A stretch of DNA of 64,000 nucleotides. It comes from Fagopyrum homotropicum (lineage: Eukaryota; Streptophyta; Magnoliopsida; Caryophyllales; Polygonaceae). The position numbers were made by a program, and so were the translations under genes. The notes beneath the pieces are model-generated. The model worked only from the letters and a program-made list of their open reading frames with translations, did not search any database and was not told where the DNA came from. Below, piece by piece: positions 1 to 10,231 of this stretch (within the stretch, counting starts at the first letter, position 1; each line of letters opens with the position of its first letter). The DNA is taken from the NCBI GenBank assembly GCA_033239125.1, contig BSWB01000006.1, positions 35,704,001-35,768,000 of the forward strand, in the 5' to 3' direction.

Positions 1-56
1 TAGCCTATAGTTGGGACTTGCTCAGGGACGAGCAAACCTTAAGTATGGGGTATTTT
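1..56 (+). other. 3' internal tail and polypurine tract of Athila-like element A1
   Basis: These bases match the end of the internal region of element A2 (around 43975-44028), including the 'gacgagcaaaccttaag' stretch and the purine-rich 'aagtatggggta' tract directly before the LTR. The tract would prime plus-strand synthesis. The rest of A1 lies to the left of the window. Confidence 0.85.
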
Positions 57-1832
57 TGATAACACGATTTATGATTTAGGTTTAGGCACTCATTTAGATA
101 GATTTTCCGCTCATTCATGCATGGTTTAGCACTAGTTCACGACGTTTGCACTCAATTCATGTATTTTGCCGAGATAGACGTCTACGCGGACTTTTGCTCG
201 CTTTGTAGGTATTTTGGGAGATTTAGGAGCTTAATCGATACATTCGAGGATCATTCCTCGTGATGGCATGCTTCCGGACTCGTTAAGGAGCAAGCTAGGA
301 GCAAAGGAGAATACATAGGACCTAGTTGGTGCATGCCTTGCACCAACTCATGGCCTAATGGTTCAAGGAGAGCTTCTGGAGCAAAATCACGGCCAGAGAC
401 CATTCCACGGCCGTGGAATCTCCCCTTGGTTCCTGCCAGGACCACGTTGACACGTGGCCCACGATCTCTTTGATGACTCTTGCTCTTAGTGGGTATTTAA
501 AGGATCTTGCAGGCTGTAATTGAGGATCCTCTCTTCCTCCTTTTTGACCTATCTTCTTCCCCAAAACATTTCTCCATTGTTGCCTCTCTTCCAAGCACCC
601 ATTGTGGGTGTTCTTGGAAGAGATTAGTGTAGATTTTTGTTTTAGAGTGAGATTAGAGTGGTTTTGAGTGAGGTTTCCTTTGTTGACAACTTGGAACAGC
701 TCTTGGAGCCTTGTAAGATTTGGTAACTTCTATTCTATGCTTTTAATGTCTTTTCTTTGGATTGTTCTTCATCATCTAATCATGACTTGCAAGCATGCTT
801 TATTTGTGAAGTTTGATCTTGAAATGTATGTTGATGGCTAAATAGATGTGATTCTAGGGTGAAGGAGTGATGTTTATGCTTTGGACTACGATTGTATGGA
901 CTTCCATGTTAGCTTAAGATCGATTTGTGTTCGAAATTCCAACTCAGAGACAAACCACGGCCTGTTCTTCATGCTTCCACAGCCGTGGTTTTGCATGATC
1001 TACCCGTGTTTTGTTCTGTTGTTCTTGAATTAATGAATCTAGATGTTTGGATGTAGATGTGTTGAAATCCTAGTGATTGTTGAGCCTAACCTAACTTAGG
1101 GCGACCTATTGTTAGCAACCTAATTGAGGAATGAGACTTACCCGGTAATTTCCCCTCTTAGATACCAAAGATGATGAACTCTAGGTAGTAGTGAGCCAAA
1201 AAAGCCGCTATTGGATTGAGTGTGCTAGGATCGTTACCCAAGACTTGCCTTTTCCGAGACTTACCCGGTAAGGAGGGGTTCGACCCTTAGGTAGTGTCCG
1301 GTTTGTGTAGAATTCTCATCCTTAGGTTCCTTGAGACTTACCCGGTAATAGGACCTTAGGTGTGAGACTAGTGGATGCATGAGACTTACCCGGTAATTGC
1401 TCCCATTAGAGAAACACCCAACTCCGAACAACCACAACCTTCCTTAGACCTTTAGAAGCATGAGTCCATAGTCATAATCGGAATTCCGAATCTCTAGAAT
1501 CCACTTTCTTACCTCTTATCTCCTATCTTCGTGTTTATGTGTGCTTGTGTTGCTTGATTGTGTTGATATATTTGTGATCTTTGTTTGATCACCCAAAACC
1601 CTCCAAAAATATTGTGTTTTCCATTTTCTTTATTCCTCATCCCAACTTAGTTTAGATTTACACTATCTTTGATCATTGAATGACTTGATCTCACCTCAGT
1701 CCTTGTGTTCGACCTCGGAATACTATCCCTACTACAAAACGTCCCGTACACTACGGGTTTCGCTAGGTAGTTTAGGATTTTAGTTCGAGTTTATAAATGT
1801 AAAGATTTTTGTGCTACCATTCTAGCGTAACA
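57..1832 (+). repeat. 3' LTR of Athila-like element A1
   Basis: About 1776 bp, starting tgataacacg and ending gcgtaaca. It aligns from end to end with the A2 LTRs (1830 bp) but is clearly diverged from them, so it is an older or different subfamily. It has four copies of GAGACTTACCCGGTAA (starts 1133, 1256, 1333, 1381), one perfect CCACGGCCGTGG palindrome (405-416) and a U5 hairpin (1743-1757). Directly after it the reading frame of a different element (T1 pol) begins, so A1 inserted into T1. The expected 5-bp target duplication after the LTR would be atagg; its partner is off-window. Confidence 0.88.
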
Positions 1833-3560
1833 ATAGGTACTCGTGAGATACGTAGTTGTCCCCTTCGTTTAGGGACTCGTGTTTTACTTGTTGACTTTTT
1901 AGTCATGCCATTAATGCATGAAGAAGTCATATTAGGTACGGATTGGATGCGTAGACACCGTGCGGTTTTGGATGTTGGTAGACGGACTGTTACAGTCTCT
2001 CCCGAGGTTGGTCAGATTGAGGTCTTCCGAGGTTGGGACCTTGGGAAGACAGGTTCTGTCATCAGTGCCGTACTAGCAGCTAGACTGATTTCACAGGGAT
2101 GTGATGCCTTCTGGTGCTATGCCATGAAGGATAGAGAGAGTCCAGCTTTGGAGGATATTCTAGTGGTCTGTGAGTTTGTAGATGTGTTTGTAGAGCCGTT
2201 GAGTTTGCCGCCTCAGAGGAGTGTGGATTTCAGTATAGAGTTGGAGCCTGGTACGAGACCCATCCTGAAGGCCCCATATCGTATGGAACCTGTCAAGATG
2301 TTGGAGCTGAAGAAGCAACTCGAGGAGTTGACTGAGACGGGCTTCATACGCCCTAATGTTTCACCATGGGGTGCACCTGTCCTCTTCGTGCGGAAGAAGG
2401 ACGGATCGTTGAGACTTGGCATTGATTACAGAGAGCTGAACAAGGTGACCATCAAGAACAGGTATCCATTGCCTCGTATTGATGATCTACTTGATCAGCT
2501 TCAGGGAGCGACAATATTCTCCCGGATTGACTTACGCTCAGGGTACCACCAGTTGAGGGTGAGAGAGCAGGACGTGCACATGACGGTATTTCGTACCCGT
2601 TATGGACACTACGAGTTTGTAGTGATGCCATTCGGGCTGACGAATGCCCCAGCTGTTTTCATGGAGTTGATGAACAGTATCTTCATCGACTTCCTTAATT
2701 AATTTGTGGTGGTCTTCATTGATGACATTCTGGTATATTCTCGTAGCAGAGAGGAGCATGCCGGTCATTTGAGAACAGTTTTGCAGATTTTGAGGGATAG
2801 AGAGTTGTATGCCAAGCTCTCTAAGTGCAAGTTTTGAATGTTTGAGGTTGCTTTTCTTGGACACATCGTCTCGGCCGATGGGATTATGGTTGACCCGGCG
2901 AAGATTGAGTCTTTTGTTGCATGGACGACACCGATGAACGTCAAGGAAGTGCGTAGCTTTCTTGGCCTAGCTAGTTATTACAGACGCTTTGTGGAGGGAT
3001 TTTCTGTGATTGCCCGTCCACTGACGAGTCTTCTGAGGAAGACTACCAGGTTTGTGTGGACCGACCAGTGTGCCCAGAGTTTTGAGGAGTTGAAGAGACG
3101 GTTGACTTCTGCCCCTATCTTGGCACAACCAGAGGGTTCTGATGATTTCATGGTCTATAGTGATGCATCCAAGCTAGGCTTGGGATGTGTGTTTATGCAG
3201 AGAGGCAGAGTGTTTGCTTATGCGTCTAGACAGTTGAAGACGTATGAGGAGAACTACCCGACTCACGATCTGGAGTTGGCAACGGTAGTTCATGCTTTGA
3301 AGATCTGGAGACATTACCTGTATGGTGCCACATGTCTGATCTTCACAGACCATAAGAGTCTGAAGTATATTTTCACGTAGCGGGAGTTGAATAACTGCCA
3401 ACGTTGATGACTTGAGTTGATCAAGGACTTTGACCTTGAGATTTTGTATCATCCTGGAAAGGCGAATGTTGTAGCTGATGCCTTGAGCAGAAACACCCCT
3501 CGAGAGAAGGCGATTGCCAGATTGACAGTTCAGCCTCAGCTTCAAAGGGATCTAGCTTGG
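1833..3560 (+). pseudogene. Tekay-type chromovirus pol remnant: protease C-terminus, reverse transcriptase, RNase H (T1)
   Basis: Polyprotein remnant of a Ty3/gypsy element. The frame opens inside the protease (ILGTDWM near 1937-1957); the protease catalytic Asp region is off-window because A1 cut the gene here. RT follows, with WGAPVLFVRKKDGSLRLGIDYRELN near 2366-2443 (written here only as landmarks: FVRKKDG, IDYREL), MPFGLTNAP, and FIDDIL near 2716-2733 as the metal-binding core. RNase H runs from about 3140 (YSDASKLGLG) to the ADALSR motif near 3474. In-frame stops sit near 2700, 2836, 3378 and 3408-3413, most of them explicable as CAG to TAG or TGG to TGA changes. The lineage call rests on RT sequence and the downstream chromodomain. 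The gene is dead. Confidence 0.9.
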
Positions 3561-5087
3561 CTAGAGATGGACATCCAGTTTCCTAATGGGGATGCCCAGT
3601 TACATGCTTTAGAGGTTTTATCTGGTCTGTTGGATGAGATCCAGCAGAAGCAGGGGACCTGCCCGACCTTGACGAGGATCAAAGAGAGGATGTCTCGTGG
3701 AGAGGCACCACAGTTCTTCATTGGAGCAGATGGAGTGATGAGGCGACATGACCGCATCTGTGTACCTGCTGATGCAGAGTTGAGACAAAGGATCTTACAG
3801 GAGGCTCACTGTACACCTTACTCTGTACATCCAGGTACGAGTAAGATGTACCATGATGTGAGACGTTCATATTGGTGGGGAGGGTTGAAGCCCGAAGTAG
3901 CCAGATTTGTGGCTTAGTGTGCGGCCTGTCAACAGGTCAAGATAGAGCATTGTAGACCTGGAGGTGAGCTCAATCCACTACTAGTACCGTAGTGGAAGTG
4001 GGAGGACGTCTTCATGGACTTTGTGACGGGACTAAGACCTAGTAGGAGTTTTGATGTCATCTGGGTTGTTGTTGATACACTGACGAAGACGGCACGTTTC
4101 ATTCCTATTAGAGAGATGTGGCTAGTGAGTAGATTAGCTGAGGAGTACACTAGACAGATAGTGAGTCTCCATGGTGTATCGAGGACGATCGTCTTTGATC
4201 GAGATGGACGGTTTTCCTCGAGGTTTTGGCAGCAGATTCAGACTGCTTTGGGGACGAGTTTACACTTCACGACTGCGTTTCACCCCCAGACAGATGGTCA
4301 GTCATAGAGGATCATCCAGACCCTGGAGGATATGTTGCGAGCTTGTGTGTTGGATTAGTGACAGAGATGGTCTGATTACCTCCCACTAGTTGAGTTCTCA
4401 TACAACAACAACTGGCATGCATCTATTGGGATGGCTCCTTATGAGGCTCTGTATGGACGTATGTGCCGTACACCTTTATGTTGGGATGAGCCTAGCAGTA
4501 TCAGTGGGATAGCATCAGAGCAGATTCAGGATGATATGGATCGAGTAGTGCTGATTAGAGAGAGGATGCTGGCTACATAGAGTCACCAGAAGTCATATGC
4601 AGACAAGAGGCGTCGGCCTCTAGAGTTCAGAGTAGGAGCTCATGTCTGGTTGAGAATATCTCTGATGCGAGGCGTCAGACATTTTGGCATAAAGGGGAAG
4701 CTCGGTCCCCGATATGTCGGTCCTTTCGAGATACTGGATAGAGTTGGGAGGGCAGCCTAAAGATTAGCATTGCCTCCGAGATTAGAGGGTGTTCACCCTG
4801 TGTTCCATGTGTCTCAGCTGAGAGAGTACATACCAAATCTGAGGCACATTGTGAGTTATGATGATTTGGTGGTGGAGCCAGACCACACCTTTGCTGAGCA
4901 TCCTATTGCAGTCCTAGAGCAAGGTGTGAGATGCCTGCGTTCGAAGGACATTCCTATGCTGAGGATACAGTGGTCTAGACGTGGACCTGAGAAGGCTATA
5001 TGGGAGAATGAGGATAGTATCCAGAGGAACTATCCGGAGTTTTATGCTGAGATAGATGCACCTGTAGGATCACCGAGTAGATCTTAG
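3561..5087 (+). pseudogene. Tekay-type integrase and chromodomain remnant (T1)
   Basis: Continuation of the T1 pol polyprotein. The zinc-binding HHCC region is around 3808-3935 (HPGTSKMY, then CAACQQVK after a stop at 3916). The integrase core shows MDFVTGL near 4015 with the first acidic residue, FDRDGRFSS near 4194 and HPQTDGQS near 4282. Stops lie near 3916, 3991, 4304, 4360, 4578 and 4757. The last open piece (from 4770) ends in a chromodomain-like module: VFHVSQLR, then VLEQGVRCLRSKDIPMLRIQW, then AIWENEDSIQRNYPEF. In living chromoviruses this module is thought to steer integration toward marked heterochromatin. The gene ends with a stop at 5085-5087. Confidence 0.88.
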
Positions 5088-5216
5088 TGCTATCTTGGTG
5101 AGTGTTCTAATTATGTGATTATGTGCTTATATGCCTTGATGTGTTTATTCCATGCTAGCTATGATATGCTTTATGATCTTGTTAGATCTTGTTGTGCTAG
5201 TATGATGTATGTTATA

Positions 5217-5720
5217 GCTGGAGATGATTATTCCCTCCATGCTATTTGAGTATGATATAGGTCTATAGCTGGAGATGGTTCTTCCTCCATGCTATCTGAG
5301 TGTGATTAGGATTCAGTTGGAGATGGTCCTTTCCTCCATGCTATTTGAGTATGATGTAGGTCTATAGCTGGAGATGGTTCTTCCTCCATGCTATCTGAGT
5401 GTGATTATGATTCAGCTGGAGATGGTCCTTTCCTCCATGCTACTTTGATGGACATAGTTTCAGTGGAGATGTTAATCCTCCATGCGATGTTTATGGTTAT
5501 GTTTAGGACTAGAGATGTACTTCCTCTATGCCTTGTGTTGTGGCATGGCGAGAGATGTGATTCCTCTATGCCTTTGGGATAACTTTATTATCCTATTTTC
5601 TAGAATTGATGATTCCTCCATGCTTGTGTTTGAGGTTATAGAATGATATAGGTTGTGACCTTTTTTGAGCGGAGATGTGATACCTCCGATAGACAGAGTT
5701 ATACCTCGGCATATGGCCCG
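5217..5720 (+). repeat. Tandem repeats between pol and 3' LTR of T1
   Basis: About nine to ten degenerate units of the type GCTGGAGATGG...TCCTCCATGC. Unit starts at 5217, 5268, 5316, 5367 and 5415 give alternating periods of 51 and 48 bp, hence a 99-bp higher-order repeat; later units are shorter and more diverged. Each unit pairs a GGAG with a CTCC about ten bases later, a possible mini-hairpin. No reading frame is maintained. Confidence 0.85.
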
Positions 5721-5738
5721 AGTGGATTTGGGTTTGTT

Positions 5739-5772
5739 CAAGTTTCGGGACGAAACTTGTTTTAGGGGGATC
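5739..5772 (+). other. Pre-LTR inverted repeat and polypurine tract of T1
   Basis: Perfect inverted repeat CAAGTTTCG-GGA-CGAAACTTG (5739-5759), then ttttaggggg before the 3' LTR. A similar element stands before the T2 3' LTR (59211-59229). A hairpin of this kind just upstream of the polypurine tract is typical of Tekay-like elements. Confidence 0.75.
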
Positions 5773-5775
5773 TGA

Positions 5776-7348
5776 TGTAATAACCGATGTTATTTGGAGT
5801 ATTTGAGAGCTCCAATAAATAAAATTACAGTTGAGAGAAATGATCGTGACATCGGATAGGTCCTAGGTGTGAAATAATATAAAAAGACGAAACGGACAAA
5901 AGAGTCTCTAATCCGATTCTTAGCGGTTAAGAAATGTGGCTTAGATATGCCCATTTTACGAGATAATTATGGATTAATTATCCCGATGATATTCCGGATT
6001 TTATGTTCCAATTTGGTAAAATTTGGAAACCGGAAATTATAACCACGTTTTAATTAAATGTTTTGGATAAACATTATTATATATATATATACTATAATTT
6101 AATAATAAGATATACATAAGCTTACTTGTGCAAAAGAGTCGGCTGACATCACGATTTCACATTCATATTACAGAGCGAAGATTGAAAGTGAGAGCGAACA
6201 TATGATCCACCCTTCAATCCTTCATAAATCCTTCATCTTCGATCCAGTTTTAAATCCGTTTGTACCATCGAGTCCCTTATCTTGTTCTCTTCATCCTGGT
6301 ACAAATCTATTTTCCGTTTGTTATCTTTTTGGTAAAGCTTCCGTTTACAGCTATCGGAACGCCGACGGACCACCGCAAGTCATCAAACATAAGGTTTCAT
6401 ACCGTGCTCTTACTCCCCGTATCGCAAGGAGTCCGTATCTTCTTCCGGATCGTATATTGGCCTGTGTTATCCCTCCAATGTAGAGGTGATCGTGGTTGAG
6501 ATCGATCGAGGTTGAGGTAAGTCCGTAGGACTTACTTAGCTATCATCCTTATATTGGGTGTTTGCATGAGTGGTGTGTGCTTTATACGTTTGCTATGATA
6601 GCATGAGTTGTCATTTATACCGACCTATGTTTTATTGATTGCCCCACTGCGTGGTTGTGATAGCCTTTCCCTTTTATCCCGTAGTGGAGTTTGGGAGGCT
6701 CTCTGACGTCAGGCCAGCCTGGTTTACAGGAAGGGCACAATCCACTCCCATAGGATACACGGATTGTGTGACCGATACTCGTACAACTGGATATAGCACT
6801 CAGAGACGGGGATGTATCGGTCCTCGTGTCACATACTTTCATTTATATATATCTATATATACGACTTGAGTGAATGACTATTATATAAAGATGATAAACT
6901 GGGTAAATGTGTGATATCATGTTGATGTGTTTATCCTTACATGACTGTGTTTGTGCACATGCATTACTCTATATATGTATGGTTAGCTAATGGTTTATTA
7001 CCATGTTGTAGATACCCCACAGGATAGGCACGTTGTTGGGTGATCTAAGCAGAGTGGCAGGCCGAGGACCTCTCGTACATAGGATGTTGGTCTTTTGGGG
7101 TTGTTTACCTTTCCCTCCTGCGTGAGGATAATCTTTTGTTACCTCTTGTGTGAGGACGTTGTTGTTTATACTCGGCTATGTTGTTTTACCTTTTGGTTGT
7201 ATAGTTTATACAGTTTTATGTATTTTTTTTATATCTGTCAGTGCCATGTTGTAAGGTCCAGTGAACTTGTTGCAGGCTAGAGTCAAGATCCATTGTGAGA
7301 TCCTATCCCAATGTGGCATCCCGAGTCCCGCGGATTCGGGGTGTTACA
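5776..7348 (+). repeat. 3' LTR of Tekay-like element T1
   Basis: About 1573 bp from tgtaataacc to gtgttaca (TG...CA ends; the start could also be 5773). It follows the T1 polypurine tract directly. The following 5 bp, acatc, should be the target-site duplication; the 5' LTR is off-window. Beyond the LTR a MULE transposase frame starts abruptly, so T1 inserted into that gene. The minus-strand LTR T4 belongs to the same broad family. Confidence 0.88.
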
Positions 7349-8345
7349 ACATCATATAATATGCCGTTATTGGAGATTGTCGGCATCACAAGATCGAAGA
7401 AAACATTCGCAATTGCTTTTGTATTCATGGCACACGAGAACAAAGAAATCACTAGGAGTGCGCTTTAAGGAGGCTTCGTCATTTGTGCTACAACAAAATA
7501 CCATATGTGATTATCACCGATCGAGAGTTGGGTCTTACATGTGCCTTTGGTGAAGTATTTCTTGAGGTTAAGCATATTTTGTGCGTGTTCCATATAAAGA
7601 GCAACATTGGAAATAAAGTGGTGTCGTTTTGCGTTGTAAGAAAGTACAAGCCGTCTTCACACCCCAGTGTCATGCCTTGTTTGAGCCAAGATCGAGTGAA
7701 AGCTTCGAACGACATTTGAAGGAAATGAGGGTCTGTTGGGCACCTTATCCGAGGTTAATGAACTATCTCAAGACAACGTGGCTCACCCTATACAAGGAAG
7801 TAGTTGTTTGAGCATGGTGTGACTTATATCATCATTTTGGCACAAGGACGACAAATGTGTAAAAAGTTTTTTTAATTCACTCGCTTCTCATATGTTCAAA
7901 GTTTGTTCTTAATCTTTTTATTTTTGTAGGTGTGAGTCCGCACACAAATTACTCAAAAAAACTCTAGATTCGAGTGTTGGAGGATTTTAGTTGGTGTGTG
8001 ACAATATACATTTGATGGTCACGGATCAAATCCAAAAGATACAAGCTTCGTTAGAGATGTCACATGTGAGGATTCCTCGGGAGGTATGTATGCCAGTATT
8101 TGACTTGCTTCGAGACTACGTCATCAATAAGTGTTTCACGCTCTTGTGGGATAACTACACCAAATCTAGGAGGACAAGAGATGATGTTGTATGTCGGGAT
8201 AGTTATTAGAGGGAAGTTCATGGAGTGTCATGTGCGCATGACTTTATCATAGCAAATCCGGGCAAGGAGAGCTATAAAATTGAATCAGATCCACCCATTT
8301 TGGAAGCAAGTTCATTGAATTCCAGTTACATTTCCTAATGGTAAC
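7349..8345 (+). pseudogene. MULE (Mutator-like) transposase pseudogene, 3' half
   Basis: Read in broken frames this gives YNMPLLEIVGIT, KTFAIAFVFMAHE, a frameshift, then YVIITDRELGL, then VKHILCVFHI, then the expected ERHLKEMR segment. This is the core of a plant MULE/FAR1-type transposase; the DRE aspartate is one of the DDE catalytic residues. The first catalytic Asp and the N-terminal DNA-binding part are missing because T1 inserted just before YNMPLL. Near 8270-8310 the frame gives LNQIHPFWKQ, a phrase usual after the SWIM zinc finger in this family. Multiple stops and frameshifts show it is not functional. It continues into the hinge and OTU regions listed next. Confidence 0.82.
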
Positions 8346-8738
8346 ATGGATGATGATAATGATGATGATCTCATCAACCCGAGGCTAGTATCGTTGAACA
8401 GATTTAGAGAAACAACGGACGCAAACACGCTAACCCCCGATGAGATAGAGAAGATGACATCTTGCTTTGAGGACATCGAGAACCTGAGAAGTACCACGAT
8501 GAAAGAGCCGACACAAAAGGTCCGGGCGAAGGGAAGACCGCCAACCATGAGATTAACAAGAAGAGAGCCGAGTTCGTTTGAGCATTCGGAAAGGCGTGGT
8601 CTTGGACGTCCCCGTTCTGAGAGAGTGGTGGATCCGGATAATGGAGAGGCTCCACCAACGGTTACACCTAGACGTGGCCCTGGCCGTCTCCGAGGTTCAA
8701 AGGGGAAAAAAAGCAAAGGATGCAGAGGGTACACCTAA
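8346..8738 (+). pseudogene. Basic hinge region of the MULE gene (AT-hook-like)
   Basis: Open frame of 130 codons, low in complexity: an acidic start (DDDNDDD) and then several basic GRP/GRPR clusters (AKGRPP, LGRPRS, GPGRLRGSKGKK). Such RGRP stretches resemble AT-hooks and occur between the transposase and the C-terminal OTU domain in OTU-bearing MULEs. It is in line with the flanking remnants, so I treat it as one exon of the same gene and not as a separate gene. Confidence 0.55.
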
Positions 8739-8869
8739 AGAGTTAGTTTTCTTTACTCTTGTTTTATGTGTTACATATTTATATTAGCTCATTGTTCATT
8801 CTATTGTTCACCGTGTTCTTCATCTTTTATATCAATTTTCTTGAATTTTTTTTATTCACTTCATCTAGT

Positions 8870-9763
8870 TGGCTATGTCGTAAAGGAAAGGAACCAATCG
8901 ATGTATATGCTACACATGAGGTTACACAAGATGATGGAAATTATCCTTGGAAAGAAGGGGAATTCCGAAAATTCATGGAGTTATATGTGAATGGAGCCAT
9001 GAATGTGTTAGGTGACGGTAATTGCGGATATAGATCCATTGCTTTGGTTTTGAGCTTTTTAGATGAAGATTTCTTAGTAGTAAGGAGAAAGATACTTATG
9101 GAGTTGAACTTGAGAAGAACAATATATTCGAAGGTGAGTATTCAATTTTAGAAAATTTAATAATACTTTGTGATATGATATATAAATATATGTACATATA
9201 ACATGATTATACATGTGAATCTATGTAGTGCACCGTATTCACCACATTTATAAATGTGCTTAAGAATGTTAAATAGACTAGAAATGCTCCATGCACACGT
9301 AGATACTGGATGAAGTTGCCTATTGTTGGATGTGTTGGAGCCACATACTACAAGATAGCCCTGTTTGTCCTTGGTAATAGCGCGTCAACATACCTTCCTA
9401 TGATAGCCAACACAGCTAACCAAGGCCCGCCTATTGTGATCCGTACGATAGCGTTTGTCTCAGACACCACACACTTTGTAGCGGTTAGTCGAAGTTTTAC
9501 ATTATATCATTTTAACATAATTAATAATCTTAAATAACCCTTTTTAATTTTTTTGTAGGTTTGACTCAAGGAGGATGCCCCATTACCCGAGGTGAATATT
9601 ATGTGGACTAACCATCACGATCCGAGAGTTGATGGATGGGATGTGCCGTTCATCGAAAGGATATTTCGTTACACAAAGCTTCGTCGTAAAGAGTGTCCTC
9701 CAGTACCCAGGCCAAGTATAGACGTTATAAGTAGTTATATTCACCACATTGAAAATCGTTGAT
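8870..9763 (+). pseudogene. OTU-type cysteine protease domain of the MULE gene, broken
   Basis: The segment near 8875-9135 contains NVLGDGNCGYRSIA, the hallmark of ovarian-tumour (OTU) deubiquitinase-like domains, with the catalytic Asp and Cys in DGNC. A second block (9310-9500) gives LPIVGCVGATYYKIALFVL and TIAFVSDTTHFVAV, the latter carrying the expected catalytic His. A third (9560-9763) gives LKEDAPLPEVNIMW and VPFIERIF before a stop. The blocks are separated by intron-like AT-rich sequence. The fusion of OTU to a MULE transposase is known in plants; its role is unclear. Here it is decayed. Confidence 0.72.
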
Positions 9764-10203
9764 GGATAGGATGTGTCATTCATTAAAAGGATATTTTTGT
9801 AGGTTTTGTTATATGACATTATAGTTTTAAATATTTTATATAGTATCCATAAAATAAAACTCAATATAAATACAATCCAAATTATCCATTAAATAGAACT
9901 CAATATACATTCAAACGAAAATATCCATAAAATACAACTCAATATCAGTAAAAAAAAGAACTAAATAATAAAACATGCTCAATTATGTTGTGATGCCCGG
10001 ATCTGAGAAGGAGCAGCAGGTGTCTCGTGTCCAACTGCCTCCTCAAGTATGAAGACTAGCTCCTCTCTAGTATACGGTGGATCATGAGCTAGAATATCCC
10101 GTACATGACGATCATGATACGAAGAAAAATGTACTTTTTAATTTTAATATTTAGTAAAATATAATTATAAAAATGTATTTCGTGCTAATTTTTTTAAAAA
10201 AAT
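9764..10203. other. AT-rich stretch with short repeats, no gene seen
   Basis: Starts with a degenerate copy of the bases around 9630-9660 ('gatggataggatgtg'), then three or four AT-rich units of the form 'atccataaaata' plus 'actcaata' between about 9840 and 9950. A short GC-richer piece (9985-10125) has no recognised coding content. Confidence 0.5.
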
Positions 10204-10231
10204 ATTCGTGCAAAACATGAGAGTTACACTA
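10204..10231 (+). mobile_element. Helitron 3' terminus, degenerate
   Basis: 'tcgtgcaaaacatgag' followed by agttacactag and then a T. This fits a decayed Helitron terminal hairpin (CCCGTGC...GCACGGG type), a short spacer and the CTAG end at an A/T host site. The 5' end of this copy was not found; the decayed MULE gene lies upstream. Confidence 0.5.

Noticed and set aside
1133..1396. Regularly spaced repeats, CRISPR-like at first sight
   Set aside because: Only four copies, unequal spacing, inside plant LTRs; CRISPR arrays do not occur here.
7488..7715. Minus-strand frame opposite the MULE core
   Set aside because: Shadow of the plus-strand transposase motifs.
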